From CAVVPY01 sp963750295 (GTDB lineage: Bacteria > Actinomycetota > Actinomycetes > Mycobacteriales > Jatrophihabitantaceae), in contig CAVVPY010000001.1 of NCBI GenBank assembly GCA_963750295.1, forward strand, positions 2,170,001-2,234,000: a DNA stretch of 64,000 nucleotides, read 5' to 3'. A program made the position numbers and the translations under genes. The notes under the pieces are model-generated. The model saw only the letters and a list, made by a program, of their open reading frames with translations, did no database searches and was not told the DNA's origin. Every line of letters begins with the position of its first letter. Position 1 is the stretch's first letter. Of this stretch, positions 35,147 to 43,708 are shown one piece after another.

Positions 35147-36409
35147 GTGGCCGACCCAGACCGCTCGGACGATCCGCAGGCCATCGCGGACTCAGCCGTG
35201 GCGGGCTACGCGCGCGCCGCCGCGGCGGCAGCCGCATCGATGGCCGCGGCCACCGACGAACAGATCACTGCCGCACTGACGACGATGGCCGAACGGGTGA
35301 CCGCCGACCGCACAGTGATCGACGAGGCGAACGGGCAGGACCTGCAGGCTGCGCAGGACGCCGGCATGAGCGCTGCGCTGCGCGACCGGCTGCGTATCGA
35401 CCACGATCGACTCGACGAGGTAGCCGCGCAATTGCGCCTGCTCGCGGCGGTGCCGCCGCCGACGCGCGACACCGATCTCGGTGCGCTGCCGAACGGGTTA
35501 CGGCTGCTCGAGCGCCGGCGTCCGATCGGCGTGATCGGGGTGAACTACGAGGCGCGGCCACTGGTCACGATCGATGTCGCCTCGCAACTGCTGAAGTCCC
35601 GCAACGCCGGTGTGCTTCGCACCGGTTCGGCCGCCCTTGCGTCGGCACGCGCGTTGCACGAGCACGTCGTCACGCCGGCGCTGCAGACGTGCGGGATCGA
35701 CCCACGCGCGATCGAACTGGTCCGCGAGCCGGGGCACGAGTTCGCCACCGCCCTGGTGCGCCAGCCGCAGCAGATTCGGCTGGTCATCCTGCGCGGCAGC
35801 GGCGAAACGACGGCGTCGCTCGGTGCCGAGGCCGCCCGGCACGGCGTCCGTACCCTCGCCCACGCTGCTGGTGGCGGCGTGCTCTTCGTCGACGCAGCGG
35901 CCGACGTCGAGGTCGCGCTTCGACTGCTTAACGAGGGAACCGACCGGTTAGGGGTCTGCAACCGGGTCAACCTGGTGCTGATCGCAGCGTCCCGCTACGA
36001 CGAGATCAGCCGGCTCGCGACAGCAGCGCTGGACGAGAAGGGCATCGGGGTTTCCGCGCCGCCGCACCAGCACCCGCTCGACCACGAGTGGGCGCTAGAC
36101 ACCGGCAACGAGGCAACGGTGACGCTGGCACCGGTGACAGACCTGCGCGAAGCGGCCCGTGTCGCGAACGAACAGACCTCGGGCCTGGCCGCGACGATCG
36201 TGACCGAGGACCCCGCCGCGGCCTCGGAGTTCCTCGGCCTCTACGCCGGCACCGGCGCCTTCCACAACGCGACCACCCGGCTGTTGGACGGGGTGAAGCT
36301 GCTCGGCGTGCCCGAGACCGGTATCAACATTGACAACGTCCCCGGCCCCCGAGGACCGGTCACCTTCGCCGATCTGTACCTGCGCCAGTTCGTGGTCGTG
36401 CCTGCATAA
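35147..36409 (+). CDS. Glutamate-5-semialdehyde dehydrogenase-like (ProA family) protein
   Basis: 420 aa from GTG at 35147, the usual ProA length; an ATG at 35081 would add 22 unconserved residues. Aldehyde-dehydrogenase fold with family segments PIGVIGVNYEARP, KSRNAGVLRTGS, RGSGE, and the catalytic Cys in RLGVCNRVN; ProA normally has RPxVCNAxE here. It ends with TGINIDNVPGPRGPVTFADL where ProA has the GRGPVGL-type loop. The scaffold is ProA-like but the active-site loop differs, and no proB is adjacent, so a different semialdehyde or phosphate substrate is possible. Confidence 0.75.
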   Translation: MADPDRSDDPQAIADSAVAGYARAAAAAAASMAAATDEQITAALTTMAERVTADRTVIDEANGQDLQAAQDAGMSAALRDRLRIDHDRLDEVAAQLRLLAAVPPPTRDTDLGALPNGLRLLERRRPIGVIGVNYEARPLVTIDVASQLLKSRNAGVLRTGSAALASARALHEHVVTPALQTCGIDPRAIELVREPGHEFATALVRQPQQIRLVILRGSGETTASLGAEAARHGVRTLAHAAGGGVLFVDAAADVEVALRLLNEGTDRLGVCNRVNLVLIAASRYDEISRLATAALDEKGIGVSAPPHQHPLDHEWALDTGNEATVTLAPVTDLREAARVANEQTSGLAATIVTEDPAAASEFLGLYAGTGAFHNATTRLLDGVKLLGVPETGINIDNVPGPRGPVTFADLYLRQFVVVPA

Positions 36410-36450
36410 CCTCAGCGAGGTCAGTCGACCCGCCCAGGCCACACTGGCAG

Positions 36451-36490
36451 GCGAACGGTCCTGCCGGGTTACCCCCGCAGGACCGTTCGC
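36451..36490. terminator. Bidirectional terminator hairpin
   Basis: Perfect 14-bp stem GCGAACGGTCCTGC / GCAGGACCGTTCGC with a 12-nt loop, between convergent genes ending at 36409 and 36498. Confidence 0.7.
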
Positions 36491-36497
36491 GCGCGCC

Positions 36498-37220
36498 CTA
36501 GTTGCTGCGGAAGAACAGGCTGAACGTGCCTGAAGGGATGAAGTTTCCGGTGGCGACCTGGGTAACCGCGCCGTTCATACGAGTGAGCTTGGTCGGCCCC
36601 CACGAAGCAATAGGCGCGTTCTCGAGCAACGACTGGCGGACGCGCACGGCACCGAAGTCCGCGACCGGCAGCGGGTCCGGGCCGGCGAACAGCGGGAACA
36701 ACCCGTAGGTCACCGAGTTGTCCGGCATCGGCGTTCCGGACGCGACGACCGAGAATCCCTGGGTCACGTCCCGAACGGTAGCCACCACCTTGTTCGTCGT
36801 CTGGCTGATCGAGACGAAGATCAGGTCACCCGGCAGGGCGGTTCCGGAGTTCCCATTACCGCCGGCCTGCGAGTACATCGTTAACTGCGGACTGCCGCTG
36901 ACACAGGCCAGGAACACGATCGCGAGCACTGTTGGGAAGCCAACGGCCTGTTCGTTGCCCAGGCCGAGACCGGTGCCCTGCGTGTCCCCGGTCGGGCAGG
37001 TGACGGTCGGCACGTTGAACCGCGCCGTTGCACGCGACACGCCAGGGTTGGTCATCTGGTAGCCGGCCAGGTACGTGGAGGCCACCTTCGGCTGGACGCC
37101 CCCGGACGCCGACGCCGAGATGTGCGGCCGGGCCGCCACGGCGGGTACGGCGTTGACGAGCGCCGCCGCCGTTACGGCGGCGGTAGCGGCCGCTACTGCG
37201 GCATACCTGAACTTGTGCAT
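36498..37220 (-). CDS. Secreted beta-sandwich protein, possibly degenerate G1 (eqolisin)-type
   Basis: 240 aa from ATG at 37220 (GGAGGG 6 nt upstream). Signal peptide in residues 1-30 (YAAVAAATAAVTAAALVNAVPAV). The mature part, STYLAGYQMTNPGVSRATARF followed by alternating strands (GDLIFVSISQTTNKVVATVRD), recalls the GYQ...V..v.A.w.VP start of the G1 peptidase/ConA-like fold. The active-site Gln and Glu signatures of that family are not evident. It may be a non-catalytic relative. Single gene, convergent with the ProA-like gene. Confidence 0.6.
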   Translation of the reverse strand: MHKFRYAAVAAATAAVTAAALVNAVPAVAARPHISASASGGVQPKVASTYLAGYQMTNPGVSRATARFNVPTVTCPTGDTQGTGLGLGNEQAVGFPTVLAIVFLACVSGSPQLTMYSQAGGNGNSGTALPGDLIFVSISQTTNKVVATVRDVTQGFSVVASGTPMPDNSVTYGLFPLFAGPDPLPVADFGAVRVRQSLLENAPIASWGPTKLTRMNGAVTQVATGNFIPSGTFSLFFRSN

Positions 37221-37445
37221 GAGTGCCCTCCACAGACCGGGAACTGTCAAGACCGTGGCCGATCCACGGCAGCCGTCCCGCGATCAGCTTCTTATCAGGT
37301 TCGGGCGCGACACGCCACGTAGATCGATACTTTCCCGCCGCGGAACGCACTCCTGCAGCGGCGTTGTTACAGCGGCGGCAAGCACGGGCAGCGTTAGTAC
37401 CGCCAGCGGGGATCCCCGCCTGACCCACCCACGAAGGGAACGCCG

Positions 37446-37946
37446 GTGACAACGGACGCCATCGTCTTGCTGAAGAACGATCACAAGCAGATCCGTGCGC
37501 TGTTTCGCCGATTCGAGGCAGCCGGCGACTCCGCGGTGAAGCAGAAGGCTGCTCTGGTAGCCAAAATCATCGAGCTGCTGACCGTGCACACCTACCTCGA
37601 GAACGAGGTGATGTACCCCGAGGTGCGGCAGTTGCTGCCTGACCTCGAGGACGACGTGCTGGAGTCCTACGAGGAACACCACGTCGCCGACGTCCTGTGC
37701 ATGGAGTTGTACGCGATGTCCGCCGACTCCGAGCGCTTCGACGCCAAGACCACCGTCCTCATCGAGAACGTGCGCCACCACATCGAGGAGGAGGAAGAGG
37801 AGTGGTTCCCGAAGGTGCGCGCCGGGCTGGGTCGCAAGCAACTGCGCGACATCGGCGAGCGGATGGAACAAGCTCGTGCCCAGGCACCACGTTCGCCCGC
37901 GCAACCGAGTGCGCTGAAGAAGGTCGTCGACGCCGTCCTCGCGTGA
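37446..37946 (+). CDS. Haemerythrin HHE-domain protein
   Basis: 166 aa, GTG start. Iron ligands expected for the four-helix bundle are visible in order: NDHKQIR, HTYLENEVMYPE, YEEHHVADVL and HHIEEEEEEWFPKV. The C-terminal 30 residues are Ala/Pro-rich and disordered. Bacterial HHE proteins bind O2 or NO, or sense redox stress; the physiological role here is unknown. Confidence 0.9.
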   Translation: MTTDAIVLLKNDHKQIRALFRRFEAAGDSAVKQKAALVAKIIELLTVHTYLENEVMYPEVRQLLPDLEDDVLESYEEHHVADVLCMELYAMSADSERFDAKTTVLIENVRHHIEEEEEEWFPKVRAGLGRKQLRDIGERMEQARAQAPRSPAQPSALKKVVDAVLA

Positions 37947-38058
37947 CGGCGTTCAGCGCGCCAGGATGCTCGCCAGCTGCGCCGCCGCGCCTTGACCGTA
38001 AGCCGCGCAGGACAGTGGCGCGGCGCCGCGGTGGGTCAGTCACCTGCTGCTGCTTGGT

Positions 38059-39750
38059 TTACGGGCGCATCTCGTAGGCCCCGGCCAGGTCGCGGACCTG
38101 CTGCCACACCGCGGCATAGCGGTCCGGCGCGTCCGCCGGCTTGCGGACGTGGTCGAGTGCCCACTGCTGCTGCGCCTTGGTTGAGGACGCCTTGCCGTGC
38201 AGGTCGATCGCGTAGGCGGAGAAGTCGCGGACGAGCACGTCGAAGACCTGATCGACCAGCTCGCGGTCGGTGCCGTCCAGCTCCGCCTGCTCGAGGATCA
38301 ACTGGCCGTACACGACGAGCGTGAACAGCTCACCGAGGGCGAGCAGCAGATCGAGATCCTTGGCCTGGTCGGCGTCCGGTGCCGCGGTCGTCACGAGCGA
38401 GACCAGTCCCTCGGCCTGCTCGCGGAAGATCGCCACGTTCGGCACGCCGGCGAAGCGCTCGTAGGGCCCGCGCCAGTCACCGAACACGATCTTGCCGAGC
38501 CCGCGGGCCGGCCCCTGGTGGAAGAGGAACGTGTCGTCGGCAGCGTCGCGCGTTCGCGGGACGGCCGGTAGGTCTTGCGGCGCGAACAGGTAGTTGGGCA
38601 GGAACTTCAACACCAGCGCCATGTTGACGTGCACGGTGCCTTCGAGCTTGGGCAGCGCGCGGATGTCCATCGCGGCCTGCTCGAAGTAGGTGTCCTTCTC
38701 GAAGCCGCGCGCTGCAATGACGTCCCACAGCCCGTCGATACACCGTTCGCCCTCGGTGGTGACCTTCATCTTGGTGACCGGGTTGAACAGCAAGTAGCGA
38801 CGGTCGTCGGCCGAGGCGGTGCGGAAGTAGTCGATCGCGCGCTCGGCGAACAGCTTCATCGCCACCAGGCGACAGTAGGCGTCGGTGAGCCCCTGGCGCA
38901 CGTGCGGGAAATCGGTGACCCGCTTGCCGTAGAGCACCCGGTTGTCGGCGTGCGTGATCGCCTCAAAGAAGGCGTGTTCGCAGATGCCGATGCTGGCGAA
39001 GCCGAGGTTGAACTTGCCGATGTTGACCGTGTTCAGCGCGGCGTCGAATGCACCCGGGCCGGTGTGCAGGATGTCTGCTTCGGTGACCGGGTAGTCGTCG
39101 AGGGTGAAGGCGCTGACGAACATCTGCGACTCGATGACGTTCTTCTCCAGCCGGTAGGCCGGGTGCTGGCTGTCGGCCGCGAAGAACACATAGCCGTCCG
39201 GCCCGTCCACGTCGGCGCGCCGGCCGAAGACCGAGACCATTCCGGCGGCGTTACCGTTGCCGATGTAGTACTTCGAGCCGTTGGCGCGGAACCCGTCGCC
39301 GTCCGGGGTGAGGATCAGGTCGGTGCTGTAGATGTCCGCGCCGTGCGTCTTCTCGGACAGGCCGAACGCGAACACGGCGCCGTCCTGCAACAGTTGCGCC
39401 GCGCGCCGGCGGGGAGCGGTGTTGGCGCTCTGCCAGATCGGACCCAGGCCGAGGATGCTGACCTGCCAGGCGTACCAGTACCCCAGGCCGTAGAAGGCGA
39501 GCACCTCGCCGAACGCGCAGATCCGCGCGGTGTCCCAGCGCCCGCCCTCCGACTCGGGGGTCAGCAGTATGGCGAAGGCACGCTCGGAGGCGATGAAGTC
39601 GAGGAACTCCGAATACCAGACGCGGTCGTGGTAATCCTGCTTGAGCCGCACCTTGCCGCGGCTCTCGAACCACTCGATGGTCGCGGCGATCAACCGCCGC
39701 GCCTCGGGGTCGAGCTGGGCCGGGTCGTAGCTGTTGGGGTTGAGCAGCAC
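38059..39750 (-). CDS. Acyl-CoA dehydrogenase family protein
   Basis: 563 aa, GTG start at 39750. The three-domain acyl-CoA dehydrogenase fold: N-terminal helices, a beta-domain with FAFGLSEKTHGADIYSTD (FAD contact region) and YYIGNGNAAGMVSVFGRR, then a C-terminal helical domain. It is longer than the 380-aa medium-chain enzymes, with an extra C-terminal helical region of about 150 residues, like actinobacterial long-form members. Catalytic Glu not assigned. Single gene; CoA substrate unknown. Confidence 0.85.
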   Translation of the reverse strand: MLLNPNSYDPAQLDPEARRLIAATIEWFESRGKVRLKQDYHDRVWYSEFLDFIASERAFAILLTPESEGGRWDTARICAFGEVLAFYGLGYWYAWQVSILGLGPIWQSANTAPRRRAAQLLQDGAVFAFGLSEKTHGADIYSTDLILTPDGDGFRANGSKYYIGNGNAAGMVSVFGRRADVDGPDGYVFFAADSQHPAYRLEKNVIESQMFVSAFTLDDYPVTEADILHTGPGAFDAALNTVNIGKFNLGFASIGICEHAFFEAITHADNRVLYGKRVTDFPHVRQGLTDAYCRLVAMKLFAERAIDYFRTASADDRRYLLFNPVTKMKVTTEGERCIDGLWDVIAARGFEKDTYFEQAAMDIRALPKLEGTVHVNMALVLKFLPNYLFAPQDLPAVPRTRDAADDTFLFHQGPARGLGKIVFGDWRGPYERFAGVPNVAIFREQAEGLVSLVTTAAPDADQAKDLDLLLALGELFTLVVYGQLILEQAELDGTDRELVDQVFDVLVRDFSAYAIDLHGKASSTKAQQQWALDHVRKPADAPDRYAAVWQQVRDLAGAYEMRP

Positions 39751-39890
39751 GCTCGTCGCCTCTCGCCGGGGTTACCGAACAGTAGCGGCCGGCCCGACCT
39801 CGCTCGACGGCCACCGCTGCGATCGTTTCATCGCCCGAACGATCGGCAACTGCTCGAGCGCGAGAGTATGCGGCCGGCAGTCCTCCGGTC

Positions 39891-39896
39891 TATCCT
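39891..39896 (+). promoter_or_regulatory. Candidate leaderless -10 of the DUF4242 gene
   Basis: TATCCT ends 6 nt before GTG at 39903. Confidence 0.5.
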
Positions 39897-39902
39897 CACC
39901 CT

Positions 39903-40187
39903 GTGCCGCGCTACATGATTGTTCGCGCCTTCGACTGCGGGGAAGAACAGATGCCGCAGGTCGGTCGTCGTTCACGCGAACTTCTCGAGAACGAGTTCAC
40001 CGACGTGAACTGGGAGCACAGCCACGTCGTCGTCGACGACACTGGCACGGTCCGCACGTTCTGCATCTATGACGCGCCGGACAAGGCGGCCGTGCATGCC
40101 CATTCCGAACAGCTCGGCATGCACGGGATTGTTTCGATCGACGAGATAGCCGGCGATGTCACTCCGGCCGACTTCCCGCTCGTCTGA
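39903..40187 (+). CDS. DUF4242 (SCO4226-like, ferredoxin-fold) protein
   Basis: 94 aa, GTG start, full length for the family. Two beta-alpha-beta units: PRYMIVRAFDCGEEQM and VVVDDTGTVRTFCIYDAPDKAAVHAH. The Streptomyces relative SCO4226 binds nickel; His residues (HSHVVV, HAHSEQLGMHG) could be ligands here. Its last 29 bp overlap the convergent cyclase gene. Confidence 0.85.
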   Translation: MPRYMIVRAFDCGEEQMPQVGRRSRELLENEFTDVNWEHSHVVVDDTGTVRTFCIYDAPDKAAVHAHSEQLGMHGIVSIDEIAGDVTPADFPLV

Positions 40188-42288
40188 CGTCCGGTACGTG
40201 TACTGACGCCGCGCTCGCGAGCGCGAGCCTTCGGCGGATCGTCCGCCGCCGCTCCTCGTCTTGCTCCGGCACGAGCTGTAGAGCCTCGCGGTACAGGAAT
40301 GCGGCGTGGTCCTTCGCCCAGCTGCGCTCGGCGACTTCCGCCGCGCGCACCAGCTGCTCGACGGCGCGCTCGTGATCACCGGCCGCACGCCAGTGCCGCG
40401 CCATCGCGCCGATCGCCTCACCTGATCCACCGGTAGTGCGGCCGAAGAACTCCGCGACCACGGCGTGCCGTCGAGCCCGCTCGGCCCGCGGTAGCAACTC
40501 GTACGCAACCTCGCGGATCAGCGCGTGGGTGAACGCAAATTGTGGTTTGCCCTCGAACATCGATCCGGGCTCACGGCTGATGAGGTCGCGCCGTTCGAGC
40601 TGATCCAGTAACCGCGGGATGTCACGATCGGGTTCGTCGAAGGCCCGCAAGGCGTCCACCCAGAACACCTTCCCGACAACGGCAGCATCGAGCAACAACC
40701 CGCGCTCGGCCACCGGTAGCGCATCGAGCCGGGCCGCGACGATCTCGCGGATGCTCGTCGGCAGCCGACCGGGTGCCGTCTCGCCAACGGAGGCCGCGAG
40801 CTGTTCGATGAACAACGGATTTCCTTCTGCGATCTCGAGCACGGCTTCGGCGTGGTCCCCATCGCCCACCCGTCGGACGACGAGCTCGCGGGCGTGCGCC
40901 TCTCCGAGTGGGCCCAACGTGAGGGTGAGGAATTCGGGCACGGTGGAGCCCCAATCGGGACGGGCGTCGAACAACTCAGGACGAGCAAGCGTCACGAGCA
41001 TCAGCGGAACTCGCCGCATCAGCCCGGCGAGGGCTAGGACCAGGTCGTGCAGGTTGGGGTCGCCCCATTGGATGTCGTCATAGACGAGCACCGTCGGCTC
41101 CTTGTGGGCAGCCGCCTCAAGGAACTCACGCACCGAGTAGAACAACGCATCGCGCCCGCCGGCGCTGCTGGCAGCGCCGACGCCGACAATCGCGCCCAGG
41201 TCGAGCGCCACCGCGTCGATATCCGAATCGGACCCGGCAAGCAGCTCGATTGCCGTCGTCCGTAATTTCTCGGCCGCCGCGTCTGCGGAGTCGCTTTCAA
41301 AGACACCGGACAGCCGCATCAGCTGGCCGGCCAGCGCTCCGTACGTGCCGCTCTCTCGATACGGCAGCGAACGGCCGACCACGATCCGGGCGCCGCCCTC
41401 AATGGCGAGACGGCAGAACTCCGCGGTGAGCGACGACTTCCCCACGCCGGCCGGTCCGACGATCGTGACCAGCGTCGGAAGCCGCCCGGCGGATGCCCGC
41501 TCCCACAGCGCGTGCAGGATCGCCAGCTCCAAGGTGCGTCCGACGATGCCACCGGCAGTGAGCGGGCGGACGCCGACCTCAGTCAGCGGCTCGACCGCGA
41601 GCCACGCGGCAACCGGGTGCGCCTTTCCCTTCGCAATGACCGGATCGACCGGCGCGTAGCTGATGCGATCGTGCGTTGCCAGCCAAGTCTGCTCACCGAC
41701 GACAACGCCGTTGATGGGCGCGGCCGCTTGCAGGCGCGCGGCCGTGTTGACGACGTCGCCGGCGACCATCGACTCGCCGAGGGCCGGCCGCGCGCCCGGC
41801 GAGACGACCGCCTCCCCGGTGTTCACCGCAACCCTGATCTGCAGGCCGCCGTCGGCCAACTCGCCGGCGATGTCACGTACCGCGAGTGCCGCGCGGACTG
41901 CGCGCTCGGCGTCGTCACCATGTGCAAGCGGTGCCCCGAACACGCCCATGACCGCGTCGCCGATGAACTTTTCGACAATGCCGCCGAAGGATTCGATCTC
42001 GCGCCGCACACGATCGTGGTAGGGCACGAGCAACGCGCGGACATCTTCCGGATCCAGCCGCTCCGCACGTGCGGTGAACTCGACAAGATCGACAAAAATA
42101 ATCGTGACGATCCGGCGCTCGTCCGGGGCTTTCGTCAGTTCGTCGAGCGCCGCGCCGCAGTCCGAGCAGAACCTGGCAGGTGACGCATTCTCGCGCCCAC
42201 AAGCCAGGCATGTGCGCACGTCGGTCGCCGTCAGCCGATGGGCAATGCAGCGCGAATCATGGAGTCCTTCCGTGGCTGCAGAAATCAT
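40159..42288 (-). CDS. Class III adenylate cyclase fused to AAA ATPase, C-terminally short
   Basis: 709 aa. An N-terminal zinc ribbon (CLACGRENASPARFCSDCG), a cyclase domain (about 55-235; VTIIFVDLVEFTARAERL, KFIGDAVMGVFG, GDVVNTAARLQ) and an AAA/NB-ARC-like ATPase (about 250-560; Walker A GPAGVGKSS, DDIQWGD) are in the usual order. Family members commonly run past 1000 residues with TPR repeats after the ATPase; here the protein stops at about the first helices (RRRLALASAASVHV), at a gene running the other way. Either a natural short form or a truncation. Confidence 0.88.
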   Translation of the reverse strand: MISAATEGLHDSRCIAHRLTATDVRTCLACGRENASPARFCSDCGAALDELTKAPDERRIVTIIFVDLVEFTARAERLDPEDVRALLVPYHDRVRREIESFGGIVEKFIGDAVMGVFGAPLAHGDDAERAVRAALAVRDIAGELADGGLQIRVAVNTGEAVVSPGARPALGESMVAGDVVNTAARLQAAAPINGVVVGEQTWLATHDRISYAPVDPVIAKGKAHPVAAWLAVEPLTEVGVRPLTAGGIVGRTLELAILHALWERASAGRLPTLVTIVGPAGVGKSSLTAEFCRLAIEGGARIVVGRSLPYRESGTYGALAGQLMRLSGVFESDSADAAAEKLRTTAIELLAGSDSDIDAVALDLGAIVGVGAASSAGGRDALFYSVREFLEAAAHKEPTVLVYDDIQWGDPNLHDLVLALAGLMRRVPLMLVTLARPELFDARPDWGSTVPEFLTLTLGPLGEAHARELVVRRVGDGDHAEAVLEIAEGNPLFIEQLAASVGETAPGRLPTSIREIVAARLDALPVAERGLLLDAAVVGKVFWVDALRAFDEPDRDIPRLLDQLERRDLISREPGSMFEGKPQFAFTHALIREVAYELLPRAERARRHAVVAEFFGRTTGGSGEAIGAMARHWRAAGDHERAVEQLVRAAEVAERSWAKDHAAFLYREALQLVPEQDEERRRTIRRRLALASAASVHVPDVRRAGSRPE

Positions 42289-42831
42289 AGCCGCACACCA
42301 CCGCCGCTATGCAGGCTCAAGGTTGCTCCAAATGCGCACGCCGTCGGGTGACTCACCGCCGGCGCCGATGCAGCCCGCTCTGCCGGCTGCCTACGGCACG
42401 CCTCTCCGGTGCTCGGCCTTAGCGCGGACGACGATCGCGACGTGCCTTTCCGATACCGATCCGCCTCGACCTTGGACACGTGCGTTCACGCCCCGCATTT
42501 CGGCGATCTGCGCGGTGGGATGGCGGTCAGATGCTGATGCCGGCGCTGCGCTCGTGTGAACGCGTGAACGCGGGGCCGATGCTGAATGGAATCCGCCAGG
42601 GCTCGATGTCGTCGTCGTGCTCGGCGAGGTAGGCGGGTGCTGAGGCTTCGGCGGCGGTGCGGTCGAGATCGAGGTCAGTAGTTCGTGACTCGTCAGCGGT
42701 GTCGGGTCCCCGCCCCGTGACCACTCTGCCGCCCGGCTCGACGAGGTCGCGGGCGGCCTGGATGCCGCTGGCGTTCGAATCTCGGCGATGCCAACGCTGA
42801 AGATCCCGGAATCCGGGGCCCTCCAGACCCG
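42289..42831. other. Gene-poor 543-bp stretch at the 3' side of tRNA-Gly
   Basis: No convincing gene, repeat or hairpin seen. The minus strand has a 65-codon frame at 42527-42724 (GTG start, ends HERSAGISI) whose reading stays open further upstream (ARDLVEPGGRVVTGRG), suggesting a decayed gene fragment. Position beside a tRNA 3' end is a common integration site, but no direct repeat of the tRNA end was found. Confidence 0.4.
42527..42724 (-). pseudogene. Possible gene remnant, 65 codons
   Basis: Encodes a polar, acidic peptide with DLDLDRTAAEASAPAYLAEH and WRIPFSIGPAFTRSHE segments, plausible coding composition but no recognised family and no ribosome site at the GTG. Lies in the gene-poor region beside tRNA-Gly. 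Could be chance. Confidence 0.25.
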
Positions 42832-42902
42832 AGCGGGCGACGGGAATCGAACCCGCGTAGTCAGTTTGGAAGACTGAGACTCTGCCATTGAGCTACGCCC
42901 GC
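42832..42902 (-). tRNA. tRNA-Gly, anticodon TCC
   Basis: Minus strand: acceptor GCGGGCG / CGCCCGC, anticodon stem TCAGT / ACTGA around loop CTTCCAA (anticodon TCC, reading GGA), T-arm GCGGGTTCGATTCCCGT, discriminator T. D-arm AGCTCAATGGCAGAG. Confidence 0.93.
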
Positions 42903-42946
42903 GTTGCGCCTGTGAGGATACCGGCTCGGTGCTGGACACTGCCCCG

Positions 42947-43699
42947 ATGACGTCCTCCCCGCCTGTCGCCGTTGTCACCGGCGCCGGTAGCGCGACCGGC
43001 ATCGGCTTCGCAGTCGCGCGGCGGCTCGCCGCTGCCGGGCATCGCCTGGTGATCGCTGCGACCACCGACCGGATCCATGAGCGGGCGGCTGACCTCGGCG
43101 CCGAGGGGTTCGTGGGCGACCTCACCGACCCCGCGGTTGCGCAACGCCTGATCGACCGCGCGGTCGAGTGCTTCGGCACGCTGCACGTCCTGGTGAACAA
43201 CGCCGGGATGACCGCCCTCACCGACCAGGAATCACCCGGCGCGATCGACGACATCGGCGCGGACGAGTGGCACCGCGCGATCGCGCGCAACCTCGACACC
43301 GCCTTCTTCGTGACGCGGGCGGCCGTCCCGGTGATGCGCCGCAAGGGGTACGGGCGCATCGTGACCGTCGGCTCGGTGTCGGGGCCGGTCGCCGCGTACC
43401 CGCGCGATGTGGGCTACCACGCGGCCAAGGCCGGCCTGCTCGGCCTGACCCGATCAGCCGCGCTCGACACCGCGCGTGACGGGATCACCGTCAACGTGGT
43501 CGCGCCCGGTTGGATCGCCACCGGATCGTCCGGGACGCACGAACTGGCCAGCGGCGCCGCGACCCCGGTCGGCCGATCGGGCACGGCGGACGAGGTCGCC
43601 GCTCTCGTCTGCTACCTCGCCGGGCCTGACGCCGGATACGTCACCGGCCAGCAGTTCATCATCGACGGCGGCAACTCGATCATCGACGCGCACAGCTAG
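42947..43699 (+). CDS. SDR-family oxidoreductase
   Basis: 250 aa from ATG at 42947; GTG at 42929 would add six residues. TGAGSATGIGFA nucleotide loop (two residues longer than TGxxxGIG), NNAG, SVSGPVAA with the catalytic Ser and YHAAK with Tyr and Lys; ends QFIIDGGNS. 3-oxoacyl-reductase-like, substrate unknown. Ends 9 bp before the MshC-like gene, so they may share a transcript, though that gene has its own -10. Confidence 0.88.
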   Translation: MTSSPPVAVVTGAGSATGIGFAVARRLAAAGHRLVIAATTDRIHERAADLGAEGFVGDLTDPAVAQRLIDRAVECFGTLHVLVNNAGMTALTDQESPGAIDDIGADEWHRAIARNLDTAFFVTRAAVPVMRRKGYGRIVTVGSVSGPVAAYPRDVGYHAAKAGLLGLTRSAALDTARDGITVNVVAPGWIATGSSGTHELASGAATPVGRSGTADEVAALVCYLAGPDAGYVTGQQFIIDGGNSIIDAHS

Positions 43700-43702
43700 G
43701 GT
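43697..43702 (+). promoter_or_regulatory. Candidate leaderless -10 of the MshC-like gene
   Basis: TAGGGT, overlapping the stop codon of the upstream SDR gene, ends 6 nt before GTG at 43709. Confidence 0.45.
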
Positions 43703-43708
43703 CGATGC

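Noticed and set aside
42770..42800. GTTCGAATCTC as a tRNA T-arm fragment
   Set aside because: No matching acceptor or anticodon arm is present; it is different from the tRNA-Gly T-arm.
42391..43359. 322-codon minus-strand frame covering tRNA-Gly and the SDR
   Set aside because: It crosses a tRNA and is antisense to an intact SDR gene.
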